Source of the DNA: Pegea sp. RAD2-039
Lineage: Eukaryota > Chordata > Thaliacea > Salpida > Salpidae
Reading direction: 5' to 3'
DNA: 64,000 nt
Assembly (NCBI GenBank): GCA_034620365.1
Contig: JAQGEQ010000324.1
Span: forward strand, 310,001-374,000
Shown: positions 50,146 to 63,655 of the stretch, piece by piece
Layout of the letters: each line of letters opens with the position of its first letter
How positions within the stretch are numbered: the first letter of the stretch is position 1
Notes under the pieces: model-generated
The model's input: the letters and a program-made list of their open reading frames with translations, nothing else
Databases searched by the model: none
What the model was told of the DNA's origin: nothing
Made by a program: the position numbers and the translations under genes

Positions 50146-51205
50146 TAAATTTTCAAAAAAAACTTTCTCAGTAAATATTATTTGTACTTTACTTTGAAAC
50201 CATTTCCAAAATGTAAATGTCAAAAACTGTTGTAACTTTAATAAGATGTTAAAATTTGATTTACTTTCTTTTCTGCGAGTTTTATTTATATTATCATCAG
50301 TTATTCTTACTTGCAAAATATGATTTTCATGTGTTTTTTCAATCCTAAAATTAATGTTCAACAAGAACATATCTCAAATGGAAAAAAGGTTACAATTTTA
50401 TTATCGTTAAATTACTAATGAAAAAACAGTTTTGTGTAAAGATATAATTAAAGAAAGTTGAAAACTTTTTTATACTGTATTTGTTATTTTTAAATATTAC
50501 AATCGATAAATACTAAATAATTTGAAGTTGATTCTGCTCCAGAAGTGGAAGCTATAGACTTGAAAAATTTCTAAATTAAAAAATATCAAACATTTTTGGA
50601 AGTTACTTCAGCAAAAGTATCAAACATTTTATTAATTCTGCGAAGAAGAATTTGAATTATAAATTTGAAATTTTTTTTTCAACGACTTTATACCGTTTAA
50701 TTTTAATCTTTAAGTTTCAAACTTTAGAAAACTATTTGAACATAACCAATTTATTATTTTGTATGCCTAAAATTATTGTTACATTAAAATAACTAAACTT
50801 TTACAGAAATCATTATAAGAATCAAATTCAACTAAAAATGAATTTTAAATGTAGAAAAAAATCATTTAATTATTATAAACCTTTGATGAATAACTTTATA
50901 CTCAAAGAATTGAATAATAATAACTGTTTAACAAACGTGTTTAAGTAAGTTAACAAAGCTTTATAATAATCTATAAATAACATATTATTTAGATCAGTTT
51001 ACAAAAGATGATGAAACTAAGTCATTGTTCATAATTTTATTAAAGAAAACAGAAACCACTCTTAAGTTTTCGTGACAAAACTCAAACACAAAATATTAAT
51101 CAAAAACCATTAAGTGTGATATCATTTAACAAACTAGAAAATAGTATTTGCGTAATCAAAACATCCATTACTTTAATCAAATCAGATTTGTGATAAATTA
51201 AAACT
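50146..51205. other. Convergent AT-rich spacer
   Basis: It lies between the Spec3-like stop and the stop of MCRS1 copy B. A 91-codon minus-strand frame at 50095-50370 overlaps the Spec3-like 3' end and shows no coding character. Confidence 0.5.
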
Positions 51206-52294
51206 TCAGTTTATGTAGAAGACAAACTTTAAAGCTGCAATTTCGATTACAGAATTATTGCCAATTCTAGTTGATCTTCCTTTTGAAAGAGCTTTTCCAT
51301 CCACATATATAACTTTTTTACCAGTATTTGTAATATCAAATAAACCATTCGAAGATGTTTTTATTTGGCCTTGTTTTCTTGAAATTTTGTTGGTAGGACC
51401 TTCTAAAGACAAATCAATATCAACAGACTCTTGTATTGTGCTTCTACCAAATGTAATCTCATCAGTCTGCATCAAATATCGAACTCTTCTACCTTGTAGA
51501 ATCGCTATCACGTTTTTATCAGTTTTTTCTAATGATAAGCCAGCAAGTTTCATGATCTTTTGAGATTTTTCAAAATCTCTTTCAGCTTGATGTAATTCCA
51601 CAAGAAAATGTTGATAAGAGATTTTATGCTCATTTATTTTTCTTTCTGAACTTTTTTCCACTTTCGACTCTATATGACTTGATCTTGCTTCTGATTCAAT
51701 ATCTGATAGACTAACTTCACAGCTAACAGACTGATCGCACAGAAGATGAAAATGCTTCATTAACTTCCAGTGCTCAATGATTCTTCCGGCAGATCTTGAA
51801 AAATGAAAAACTGAATTCTTTTCAAGCAAAATCTGAAAAAATTCAATATTGTTGTCGCTATGGCTGGGAATACTTTTCAAAATGTCTTCCTCTTCATCTG
51901 AAAATAAGGTTTTCTTATTACAATCATCAACAACTGATGGAGGTAATCTTGAAATTGCATTTTGAGAATCAGATGATATAACTTTATTATATAATAAAGA
52001 ATGCCAGCGTTGTTCTATTTCAATCTTTGTAAAATAAGATGAAAACAGAACAGCTTGATGTACTATAGAGATATTCTTAACATGTTCAATATTATTTATC
52101 AACATCAAATCATCAGTAGCACTCCATTTTTCAACATCAGCTGAACAGTTTTGATTTTCATCAAGATTTATTTTAGTTTGAAACACTTTAGATGTTTCAT
52201 CCTTGTTAACATAAGACGAGTTTTCTTTATTTTTTATAACTTTAGTAGCTTTTGGATAACAAACATCATCTCTAAAATCATCTGTCTCATTCAT
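51206..52294 (-). CDS. MCRS1: Microspherule protein 1-like, FHA domain, intronless (copy B)
   Basis: Intronless, 362 residues, with an ATG at 52294. Same architecture as copy A: WSATDDLMLINNIEHVKNIS, FSSYFTKIEIEQRWHSLLYN, FSRSAGRIIEHWKLMKHFHL, then the FHA domain ILQGRRVRYLMQTDEITFGR, VDIDLSLEGPTNKISRKQGQ and IGNNSVIEIAALKFVFYIN at the very end. Its FHA part (RGRxVRYLM-like start, NNSVVEIA-like end) is closer to human MCRS1 than copy A is, and it lacks the lysine-rich N-terminal block of copy A. By eye about half of aligned residues agree between the copies, so the duplication is old or they evolve quickly. Both being open and intact argues for function. No acceptor-like site precedes the ATG. 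Confidence 0.92.
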   Translation of the reverse strand: MNETDDFRDDVCYPKATKVIKNKENSSYVNKDETSKVFQTKINLDENQNCSADVEKWSATDDLMLINNIEHVKNISIVHQAVLFSSYFTKIEIEQRWHSLLYNKVISSDSQNAISRLPPSVVDDCNKKTLFSDEEEDILKSIPSHSDNNIEFFQILLEKNSVFHFSRSAGRIIEHWKLMKHFHLLCDQSVSCEVSLSDIESEARSSHIESKVEKSSERKINEHKISYQHFLVELHQAERDFEKSQKIMKLAGLSLEKTDKNVIAILQGRRVRYLMQTDEITFGRSTIQESVDIDLSLEGPTNKISRKQGQIKTSSNGLFDITNTGKKVIYVDGKALSKGRSTRIGNNSVIEIAALKFVFYIN

Positions 52295-54985
52295 TTTTCA
52301 ATTGATTTATAATCCTATATACAAAACTGTTTTTAAAAACTTCTCTTAATAAATATTAGAAAGTATAAACTAATTTACTAATTATAAATATTTATAATTT
52401 CAGTTAAACTTATTTTAATCTAAATAAAAATTAAAAATTTGTTTAAAATAGTATGGGTCAAAAAAAAAAAAAATTATAATTAAATTAGGTAAACAAAAAT
52501 GACTTGTCACTTTTATTCCTACTTAATAAATAAAATGTTTTCAAGTTATTTAAAGAAATTTATATTAGAAATGATTATTTTCTTTAGTTGATATATAAAT
52601 AAACACATTTAATTTCACCTCTATCTAATATATCTCAAACAATTTCTACAAATATAGTTTACATAATACATTTTAATTAAGTAACTTTATAGTTTTTATT
52701 GAAATTATAATTTATAAGTTAATTAAAGTATAATTCTTCAGTTAAATGTCTTAAACCAAAGCTTAAAACTATTATTTTTGAAGCCAGATGGCTGAAACAA
52801 ATTACAAAAAAACTTATAAATAGTTAAATCACCCCTGAAATAACCATTTTTAATTAAAATAAATATATTTTATTATTTTAATATCAAACTATAAATTAAA
52901 ATAGTAATTTATCAAGATAGAAATCAGATACATATTAATAACTTAATTTTGTAAGAATTATATATCTAATAATGCAAAAATAAATAATATAAAATCTATG
53001 TTTTTAAGTTTATACAACATTTAAATTATTATAAATTTATAAGCCCTTAAAACAAAACTGATCATTATAAATCTCAAAAACTCTTTTAAATAATTTTTTA
53101 GTCTCTATTTCTTCATTTCAAAATGTTAAATAAAATTATCATCTTAATGAAAAAAAAGCCATTTTAAAGAAATTTAATATTTATTGAAATGTTTCATTGT
53201 TATAAACAATTTATTATTCTAAAATAAAGTTTTTAATCATTAATTTCAAATTTATAAGAAAATATTCTAAAATCAAGTAAATAAAATTCTGCTTATAAAA
53301 TATATCAGATGTAAATTACGTTTAGTTACAATACTATTTGATACAATTTTACTTTACTATAAATCATTATTAATAATAATGAACAATATTTTAAATTCTA
53401 GAAAATATTTTAAATGATTGATTTATGTGTATAATTAATTTATAGTTAAATAAAGTATAATAAGCAAAAAACAAAAATTTAATAAGTTAAAAGCTGATAG
53501 TTCGAAGAAATATAATTGATTCAAGATTGATAATAATATTAAAATTTTTACTATAAAATTAAATATTTAAATTCCCCTAAACTTGAAATTAGTATTTTAT
53601 TTAATGATCTAGTTTTAGTTACTTAAACACTCCTTTTGAGTTTTGAATATCTGAGATTATGTCTCGAAAAAAAGACTCACAAATGTAAAGTTAATTAATT
53701 TTAATGTACTTTGATTTTTTATTCCATTATTTTGTTGAAGATTTCAAACTTTAATTTTGTTCATAATTGCTAAATACTTTATATTTTCTTTATATGAGTC
53801 ATAAATACCTTGATAACGGCAATTTTTGATTTGTTTTGATCTGTAAATATTTAATAACAACACTTTTTTTGAACAAAGACTAAGTATGTTGCAGCGCACT
53901 ATATGTAACAAGGAAGTTCTAAATTAACATCTACCATTAAAAAACATTTAACAAACGAAAGAACTGAATTGATCAACGTCTTTTTCATTCTGTGAGTTTC
54001 TTGAATAACTACCCATGATGAATAGAATGATGCTTACACAGTTTACCCTTAATCAGTCACAAAAGAATACTGATCAGTATATTTTCAAAAATATATCGAT
54101 ATTGCACAGCATTAATTTATTCCGTATCAGCTTACATAGACTGTATTTATATTCATAATTGCTGAGCTATCAATCAATACTGAACAGTATTTATTGAAAA
54201 TTTGCTTGAAATCGAGTGAATCATATGTTAAGTATTTGTGAAAAGCATAAAAAGTGCATTTCGTTTCTCTTAATTCTTTTTCCTTACGCAAAGCTTGGTT
54301 AGTTGACTGGGGGAATCCATGCTGTTTAGGGGATGGTTGATGGAATTATTGAAATGTAAACAAAAATTTACAAATTGCACAAAAAAGAATTCAAATAAGT
54401 AAGTAGAAATTTAAGACAAATTTGTCTTTAATCAAGAGGCAATCATAAACAAAAGAATCAATACTTAGAAAAGCATGTAAGAAGTGAAAATCTAACTACG
54501 CAGAATAATAAAGTATTTAAATATTTCTCTCTTGAAATTGAAAAAAGCTAAAATATTTAACTTAAAAGTAAAAGGTTGTTGAAACTGATTGATATAATCA
54601 TCAACAAGGAAATGATATCTTCTCTAGTTTAAAGTTATTGTGCAATATTTAAGTGCTCTTTTTTAGAAACGTGATCTTGTACAAATTAAAACAATAAAAG
54701 AAGTCAACATTAAAAATCATGTTATTAATACAAATTATTTCATCTATATTTACTGATGTTGATGACTTCTAAGTATACACTTCTAAGCAGTTTGATGTAA
54801 AATCAGCGTTTTAAGAAACTAAATATCAATTTTTTAATTGTTTTTTACTGTGTAACAGCTTCGTATACTTTTTAAAACATTAAGTTTAAAATTTGTTATC
54901 TATATTTAAAAGCTGTATGGTTTCGAGAACTGATCTTTAATAAAGTTTCAAACAAAATTAAACTTGAGTTTATTTGAGGCAAAAA
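52295..54985. other. AT-rich spacer upstream of the P450 gene
   Basis: 2.7 kb without a gene I can support; among the most AT-biased parts of the window. Confidence 0.5.
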
Positions 54986-56606
54986 ATGGAATTCATTTTC
55001 ATTGGGACTATATGTTTAGGGACTATTTTTTTCACATTTTTACTAAAAGTTGTCCTTCAGTTCACCCGAAATGCTTACAAATTGTCAAAAATTCCAATAT
55101 TATTTTATCCAATAACACGACATGGTCTATCTGTTCCTTCAGACACAACTTCATTTTTGAGATTTTTTGAAGAGAAAACCTTAGAAGCTATAAGACGTAA
55201 AGAAAAAATGGCACTTTATTGGAATGGATTTGTACCATCTGTAATGCTTTTTCACCCAGAATCTGCTGAAGCATATTTGAAAAATAAAACAAACCTCAAC
55301 AAATCAGTTATTTATAAAATATTACGACTCTGGGGGACAACAGGATTAGCATTATCAGATAAGCAGAAATGGCAGCAGCGAAGAAAGCTAATAGCACCGA
55401 GTTTTCATCAAAATGTTTTGATTGGTTTTTTACAAATTATAAATGATCATGCAAGCTTTTTAGTGAATAACCTTGAAACAATGGTATCGAATAATTGTAA
55501 AATTGATATAATTAAACAGCTAAAACGTTGTGCTCTTACTATACTCTGTGAAACTCTTATGGGGTGTAAAATAAACGATCAAACTAAAGAAAATGAAGAG
55601 TACCTAAATGCAATTCACAAGTAAGCTTTGAAGTTTTCTATAAAAACTATTTAAGCTTTTAAATAGTTGATAACGATTATAAAAAAATTCTAAGGCTGGA
55701 TTTTTCAACTAAGTTTATATTTATATTTTTAGAATGGAAGAGATCTCTCATGTCCGATTCTCCAATCCGTTATTATTTAATGACTTTATTTGTAATTTGA
55801 CAGATACTGGCGATCAACAAAGAAAAGCCATAAAAGTCTTAAGGGACTTCACTGCCAAAATAATAGAAAAAAAGATAAATAGTCAGAAATCTACCACTGA
55901 AAATATAAACCAGGCAAGAAAAAAAGCGTTATTAGACATGCTAGTCAGTGTTAAAACTGAAGACGGAAAAAAGCTTTCTGTAAGAGATATACAAGAAGAA
56001 GTAGACAATTTTATGTTTGCAGGACATGATACTAGTGCAAGCACTTTGAATTGGGCCATTTACTTGCTTGGAAGATACCCAGATAAACAACAAAAACTTC
56101 ATAACGAACTTGATGCTATTTTTGATGATGATAAAAGCTGTGATGTCACAAATGATCATTTGAAAGAGTTAGTTTACCTTGATTTGGTGATTAAAGAAGT
56201 CTTGAGATTATACTCACCCTCGGTGTTTATCGGTCGAAAAACTGATGAAAAAGTTATTTCAGATGGAATAGAGATACCCGAAGGATGTGATATTACAATA
56301 TTTAGCTATATTATTCAAAGGCATCCAGATATATGGAATGAACCAAACAAATTCATACCCGAAAGATTTGATGTTGAAAACCACTTATACAAAGAGCGGT
56401 CTCCTTATGCCTACTTACCTTTCTCAGCAGGACCTCGCAATTGTATTGGACAACGTTTTGCTTTACAAGAATTAAAAATAATTTTGGCCAAATTCTTCCG
56501 CCAATTTTCGGTAGTTTCATTAGACGAAGAAAAAGATTTAAAAGTTATGTGTTGCATTGTATTAGAAACATGTAAATCTCCCAATATAGTTTTGACGAAT
56601 AGATAA
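54986..56606 (+). CDS. Cytochrome P450, CYP4 family-like
   Basis: Two exons, 54986-55620 and 55733-56606, give 502 residues, the normal microsomal P450 length. CYP4 enzymes hydroxylate fatty acids and related lipids at or near the omega carbon, in the ER membrane with P450 reductase. An N-terminal anchor (FIFIGTICLGTIFFTFLL) precedes the PxxP-like KIPILFYP. The helix C region is WQQRRKLIAPSFH, helix I FMFAGHDTSAS (AGHDTS at 308-313), the ExxR motif EVLRLYSPS (about 367-370), PERF, and the heme loop FSAGPRNCIGQRFA with thiolate Cys449. The helix I AGHDT(T/S) and WQQRRK-type helix C favour clan 4, CYP4. The CYP4 heme-ester glutamate (AGHDTTxxE-type position) is not seen in this helix I. One 112-base intron has GT-AG ends. 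AAT-AAA signals lie at 56851 and 56865. Confidence 0.93.
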
Positions 56607-57714
56607 TGACAAGTTATCTTATGTATTCTTTTATAATGTGTACATTTTTATTATATTTGTGTAATTTTTGAAAAACCTAAAAAACCTTTGAAAACTCTTT
56701 TTGAAAATCAAAAACTTTTTGTTTGATTCAAACTCTGTTTGTTATTTAAGTACTGCTACTTTACTCAGTTATTTATATTCTAGTGAAAGTTTATTGTATT
56801 TGGTAAAAACATAATATATAAAACGCAAGCACCGTGCATTATTTAGTGTAAATAAACTCATTATAATAAAACTGCCTTGACTAGTTTTGAGTTTTTGGTA
56901 AAGTACTACAGTTGTTTTACCTTATTCATTAAATTTTACTAGTTTTACGTAATTATTTATTATTTAGATTTATTCAATTTGTACTTTGAACATCATAAAA
57001 GGATTCAAGAAAGTACTTACTGTAATTTAAGTTTCCTTGTTAATTACCCATGACATTCTTGTTATATAATTAAATTTCTACATAGCTTCTAAAATTAACA
57101 TTCTGTACATTGTTAGATTTCTTTTTTTAACAATTATTTACTGTACTTAAAAGTCATCCAGTTAGTTGGCTGTACAATAAAGAAAATAGACTATAGTTTA
57201 GGACGGCCTCTTTTTAAAACTGGTGTTGCTTGAATTCATTTTTTTTCTATTTAGCTATTTACTAAATCTTTAATCATAAAAAGCTGTTCAACTATGTATA
57301 AGAACTAAGATATTTGTAAACAGTAGCTGCAACCATTTATAAGAAGTTATAATAGAACAAAGCTTCCTTAAAGAGTTATTATCATTACAGTTTAGCAGTT
57401 CTTTCATTGACAGCTTAAACATATAGTCAAACGTGTAACTACATTTTCTGCATTATTTCTCTAATATAAATTGGTGAAATATGCCCTAAATAAATATTTT
57501 TTTCGTGCTTGTTATAAAACTATGTTATAAATTTGAATAAGGGAATTTAAGCCAGCAGATGAAAAAGTTTTAAGACTACCATAAAATTAAGTTCCAATAA
57601 GAGGCACTGCAGTGAGTAAATAGATTCTTAATTGCATTGGTCAACCGGCCATAGATCTTGATTCCAAACACTCTAAACATGTACTTGGACATCAAATTTG
57701 CAGATTTGCAAATT
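56607..57714. other. P450 3'UTR and AT-rich spacer
   Basis: AATAAA at 56851-56856 and 56865-56870 are likely P450 poly(A) signals. The remainder shows no gene. A short tandem of TTGCAAAT occurs at about 57700-57722, next to the LINE fragment. Confidence 0.5.
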
Positions 57715-58090
57715 TGCAAATTTATTTTTATTTTATTCATTTATTACAATAAACGCGAAGGAGAGTGCCTGGAAAGAGCACCTTTCGTTAACACGCAATC
57801 TCACAAATAATATCTATTGAGTTTAACTTAAGCTTGAACAACACGAGTGATTCTGACATGACAATGTCTGATAGTAGCTGATTCCATGTACTAATTGTGT
57901 GGTATGAGAAAAAATTGCTTTGATTAACGTACCAGGTGATATAGGCTTATTAAGATGTAATGTGTGACGTCTGAGCTGATATAACTTGAGGGAAGGACTA
58001 ATTGAAATGAAAGCATCGAGTTGAAGGTCGACTAAATCGTAAATAATTTTGAAAATAAGAATTAAGTTACATTTAATACGTAGAATTTCA
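57715..58090 (-). mobile_element. 3' fragment of the same LINE family, copy 2
   Basis: The minus strand parallels copy 1 (37630-38130): IKCNLILIFKIIYDLVDLQ, then SPSLKLYQLRRHTLHLNKP. A frameshift lies before the WNxLP region, which survives as TISTWNQLLSDIVMSES. The 3'UTR (GAGCACC, TATTGTAATAAATGA) and the poor (TAAA)n-like tail also match. More decayed than copy 1, so an older insertion or relaxed for longer. Confidence 0.8.
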
Positions 58091-59013
58091 CAAATTATGT
58101 AAATTTAAGGAGCTAAGACGATGTTTATAACTATCGTATTTAATATTTAGTTATTGTTATTTGTATAATTACAATTTTAAGAAAACAAGATTAGAGAGCA
58201 TCAAATTAAGAATCATTCCCACCCGAGAACATTTGTATAGAATTTATTAACACATTGATACTTAAATTATATAAATGTGAGAAGATATCTCTCAAAATAA
58301 CCAGCAACTAGTAAAATTTTTGTTAAAGGTTGTTTTGATAAAGCTACTTAATTAAGTTAATTAACTAAATAGATAAATAATTGTTTTGTTTTCAAATCTA
58401 TGAAAAAAGCTGTATTTTTATGCTGAAATAAGTAGTTTCTCAATTTATTAATTATTTTAAAAAGGGATAAATTTAAATCTATTTTAACCTTTACCAAACA
58501 GCACATGTTTAAATATTAGTTAATGAGCGGTAGTTTTTGAAATCGTTCAAATTTGTTAGCTACTTGTGTTTTATCTTACTATTTTCAAATGTGTTTGATT
58601 ATGAATAAAATTTTCTTAGATTAGTGATTTTATTTATAGCTTTCTTATTAATTATATAGTTTATATTACAGTTTATTGCTTTAAGATGTATATTTAAACT
58701 ACATAAAAAGTTTTTCTAAGGTTTGTCTAATGGTACAAACTTTTTTTTATATAATAATGATTCTGTTCTAGTCATAAATTTTTTTTAAGTTCATTCTGCT
58801 CATTAATTTTCTTTTAAATATTTTTTACTTTTAAATAAGGTTTATAGTTATTCAATTTTTATGTCTAAAAGAAGTAACTTTATTTATTAAATGGTGTTAA
58901 AAGCAGTGAAATTGAATTTAAATGACATTTTAAAATATTATAAACAAATTATTTTAGTAACTAATTAATAAACTATTTTTAAATTAGATATTTTTTATGA
59001 ATTTGGTTTTAAT
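58091..59013. other. AT-rich 5' flank of ERCC6L
   Basis: No gene seen. Confidence 0.5.
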
Positions 59014-62000
59014 ATGGATAGTTCTATATCTAATGAGAAACTTAAAATTGGCTTTGCAAATCTGAAAAGGTATAAAAAATTGTTTTATGGTATATTTCTA
59101 GTATATATTATAAATTTTATTTGTATTTAAAAGAGTCACCTGACAAAATTGTTAGTTTAAAAAGAAATATAAAAAAGTTATCAAAATATTTTAGTATGAT
59201 CAAATGAATTATTGAAATAAAACTTGAAGTTATTAATTTCAGTGTATGAAATTTCAGCAAGTTTTTAATGATTTAAATTTAATTTTTATTAATATTTATA
59301 GAGAACATATTTCCTCTCCTTTACAAAGAAGAGAAGATAAGCCTAATGTGAAAGATCTAATTGCAAAAGCTAAGTTATTTGCTGCATCTGGGGATTTATG
59401 TGATTCTCTTCAACTATTTAAACAAGCTTATGAGCTTGATCCTAAAGAAAAGACACTAAAAAGAATTCAAAAGATTGAGGTGACTGATAAACACCATTTC
59501 TTTGATACTTGATAATATTTGAGTTAATTTTAAGTTAATTCGTCTACTAATCTAGAATTATAAAATATTTGGTTTGAAGTAATAAGTGTACTGGTTCAAA
59601 AAATGTTTAGTATAAAACTTGAGTAAAAATTGCTGTTTTATTCAACATCTTGGACTGTAAGAGCTTTCTAGTCATCAAAAATAACTGTTAACAAAACTTT
59701 TCACTGGTGTTGTGTTTGAGTTATTTCGGTTAAACAAAGAAGTAAGCTTTTCACTAAAGTTTAAATACTATCTCTATATTAATATACATTGAGTATATGG
59801 TACAGACTATTTAATTTGTGAAAACATTTTCTAGGATGTAATGAATGAATCAGTTCATGACTTTAAAGATATGAAAGTGAAGCAAGAATTTAATGATGAA
59901 GATCAAGAAAAGTTTGTTATCACTTCAGAATTATCAGCAAAACTTTACCCGCATCAGATCACTGGTATAAACTGGATGTATAGTTTGTATAAAAATGGGT
60001 TAAAAGGTGGAATTTTAGCAGATGATATGGGGTATTTCACCTAATTTGTTTATATTCCAATTTTTACTCATAAAAATATAAGCTGAAAACTATCTTACTT
60101 TAACTTTGCAATTTCAATCATTTTTTTTTTCTGTTTCATTATAAAATAATTTTCTAACTTTTGATTTGTTTAATTTTTCAGGCTTGGGAAAACAATACAA
60201 GTAATAGCATTTTTAGAGATAATGTTCTCCATCGAGCAAATTCGTCATGTGCTACTGGTTCTACCCGCTACTATCATTCCAAACTGGTGTAAAGAGCTTA
60301 AAAAATGGGGGCCCTCTTTAAAAGTTTTTTGTTTTACCGGAAACAACATATCACGAAGAAAGGTTTTTGATTTCATTTAATCAAAGGCAAGTTTTCATTC
60401 TCTTAAATGTAGAAACAATTAAGACTCGCCAAATCAAATGCTTCTGTTTGCATCACTACTTATGGCTTATGTTGTGGGCATAAAGATGAGTTAAGCGAAA
60501 ACTTATATGGACATATTTTTAAATGGGATTATATTATATTGGATGAAGGCCATAAAATTAAAAATCCTTCCAGAACAACTAAAAGCATGCATGCGTTACC
60601 TGCTCGTAACAGAATTATTATGACAGGTGAGTGAACTTTGATTTCTCTATTTTATAATTTCAGTTTATATAAATTTTAGGAACCCCTGTTCAAAATAAGT
60701 TGAGAGATTTATGGGCTTTATTAGACTGGACTTTAGAAGGAAGTTTGCTTGGAACTTTAACAACTTTTCAATCTAAGTATGAAAATCCTATAGAAAACTC
60801 TCGAAAAAAGGTAATTGTTTGGGTAATTAAACTAAAAGTTAGAAAAAATATCGAATTATTTGACAATATAAAAGCAAGTGAACATCTGCAGGGTTCTTCA
60901 ATGTTTCAGCTTCGCCTGGGCCTCAAACTTTCTCAGAGTTTAAAAGAGTTGACAGACCCATACATACTACGACGAACTAAGGTAGGTTACGGATTACATT
61001 TTGAGATATACAGTATCTTATGAGATTTTGAAAAAGTTTTTTTTATTATTTCTCTAATCTTTGTAGGCTTCTGTAAAATTACAATCTGTTGGAAAACTTA
61101 AACATACTGAGTTTGTTGAACTGGGAAAGAAAAATGATTTTGTTATTTGGGTTGGTAAATTTGTTGTTAAAAAGTTCCATTAGTTTGTAGAATTTGTTTT
61201 CAATAAAACTGATTTTAAATGATAAATTATCTTTAAATGAAAGTTTTTAACCTTTTTTTTTCAGACTTTTCTTTCAGATACTCAGTATAAGATTTATAAA
61301 GATTTTTTGAGTTCAGACAGTGTGAAATCGATTCTTACATCTTTCCGTTCACCATTAGTTTATATAAACATCTTGAAAAAAATCTGTGATCACCCAAGGC
61401 TTTTATCAAATAGAGCTTGTGTCGATCTTAATCTTATAAAGTTTGTTCTTTTTAATTTTATTTTAACTCTTACAACCTTTATACGATTTTCCTAAAAGTA
61501 TCTAAAAATATCTCGAGAGTTTTAAAAAGTTAAATTAAAATAATTGTTTATCAGTTATAAGTTGAAATTCAATTTGTTTGTAGATCTAGTGATATTGATG
61601 GTAAGTCTGACTTGGATCAGTGTGCAGCTAACCAAATTGATGATGTCTCTAGCCAAGATCTCTTAGAAGAATCAGGTTAGTCATCAGTTAATTGAGATGC
61701 TGTGATGCAATGTCTTGATCTCAGGCAAAGTTCAGTTTCTGATTAAACTCTTGAAATCAATGAAAGGAACCAACCATAGAACAGTTGTATTTTCTCAATC
61801 AAGAAAAGTTTTGAATATTATCCAAAAGATTTTAATTGAATATCAGATAAAGGTTTTTTTTTCGAAGATTTTTGAATAGAAATCTAAAATGATTTTTGTT
61901 TGCAGGTGATGCGAGTTGATGGTAGTATAAGAGATATGCAAGAGCGAGAAAAACGTGTCCAACTGTTTCAAAATGATCCTTCATACAACGTTTTTCTACT

Positions 62001-63655
62001 AACCATTCAGGTTAGTTTCTAGAAGGAGTTGTGAAAATCGGTTGATGCAATCTTACAGGTTGGCGGGGTTGGGTTGACATTAACTGGTGCTGACCGAGTG
62101 GTAATATTTGATCCATCCTGGAACCCTTCTGTTGATAATCAAGCTATTGATAGAATATATCGAATCGGGCAACAAAAGTTCGAACAACTTTTATAATATT
62201 TTGTTACATTAAACTTATGAGATAATTATGCCAAATAACTGATTTGTTTTGGCAGGGAGGTTATAGTCTATCGTCTCATCTCGTGTGGAACTGTCGAAGA
62301 AAAGATTTACCGACGACAAGTTTATAAAAGCTCAATTATTAAGCAAATGGTAGATAAGAAGAAAGACCCTTACAGGTGATAATGAAGGTGATAATATTCC
62401 AGATAGTTTTTATGTATTAGTTGTTTTTGACCTTCAACAATTATTTTTTTATATATTTAAAAACAAATTTTTTGCTTTTTGCAGATATTTCACTAAAACA
62501 GAATTAAGAGATCTATTCGAAATATCTGATCCTAAATCTTCAAAAACTCATTTACAGCTGCAAGAAACTCATGGGCACAAATACAACTGGTCAGATGAAG
62601 TTAAACATCATATTGAAGATTTAGGAGATCTGGGTGAGACTCCTTATCAACATCTATGTCTTTTCAGAGCTTTTTTCAACTTGAGTTATATCATCTAAAG
62701 TCTTCGATTGATTTTACAGATATTTTTGGAGTAAGTGATAATGGATTGTTGTTTACTGAAGCTGCTGATGATTTTGAAGAAGTGGAAGCAGATAATAAAC
62801 TTACCCAAGATGTTCGAACAATTTTCACTTTAGTTTTTTACAATTTATGAGTAAAGATCACTGAAATTATCATCATTACTACTAAGCCGTTCAGATAAGT
62901 TCAGATAATAATTCATTTCTTCAGATTTTAACTGCTCAAAGAGCCCTTGAGATGGAATCTGATCAATTTGCTGGAAACACTTTGGGTAGATGGGGTGGAG
63001 GATTTGCCACCAAATCAAGTAAAACCAAGAAAAATTACCAAGAAAAAGGTGTTTAGTGTTTCCAAAATACTATTTTCTAAATGGTTCTTTGCAGAAATTT
63101 ACAAAAGCGAAAACCTGGAAACTGATGACAGTCACAAAGTAGAGATAGAGACTTCAGTTCGTTTTCGTACTCAGTTGTAAGACTTCAATAAAATTAAGAG
63201 ATCTTCTTTTCCAGATGGACAAGTCCTTATCAAAATCACAAGATAGTTTCTTGGATAATGGCGATATCGATAAAGTTTGTTTTTATTTTATTTCTTTTTT
63301 ATTTTTGTTTAAATCTTTCAAATTATATAATATTTTGCCCCAAGTAAAATGAGATTTTGTCAAATTTTCAAGTCGACATCTAAAGACTCGTTCATCAATG
63401 ATGCCGCTGATGAATCTCTTAATTCCACATCAGTTAAAGATCAATCTGATGCTGCTACTCAGGTTATTTATTGATTTGTGTCAAGTTAATAGTTGTATGA
63501 TTTGCCATCTGCAACCTTCTATTAAATTTTAAAGATGAAATCATTTGATTATTTATAAATCACGTAGAGTGAAGTGATGAGTGATCTTGCTGATGAAGCT
63601 TCTGTTTTCGATGAAAGTTCTGTCGACAAACCAACTCAAACTAGTGCCACTGCAG
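59014..63655 (+). CDS. ERCC6L: ERCC6L/PICH-like SNF2 DNA translocase (3' end not resolved)
   Basis: Twenty-one exons give about 845 residues in phase: 59014-59069, 59302-59479, 59835-60031, 60182-60362, 60413-60626, 60680-60810, 60892-60981, 61067-61150, 61265-61440, 61584-61675, 61725-61852, 61906-62010, 62059-62177, 62256-62375, 62485-62633, 62720-62811, 62925-63048, 63095-63156, 63215-63274, 63373-63462 and 63568-63655. PICH is a dsDNA translocase coating ultrafine anaphase bridges. An N-terminal TPR-like helix pair ([20 protein letters not shown]) precedes the SNF2 core. Walker A DDMGLGKT is split by an intron. Walker B is DEGH (248-251), DEAH in human. [37 protein letters not shown], the helicase C motifs [20 protein letters not shown] and RIYRIGQ, and [12 protein letters not shown] all match ERCC6L. 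The acidic Ser-rich tail is species-specific; its end lies past 63655, perhaps outside the window. Exon 16 and 18 donors are weak. Confidence 0.92.
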
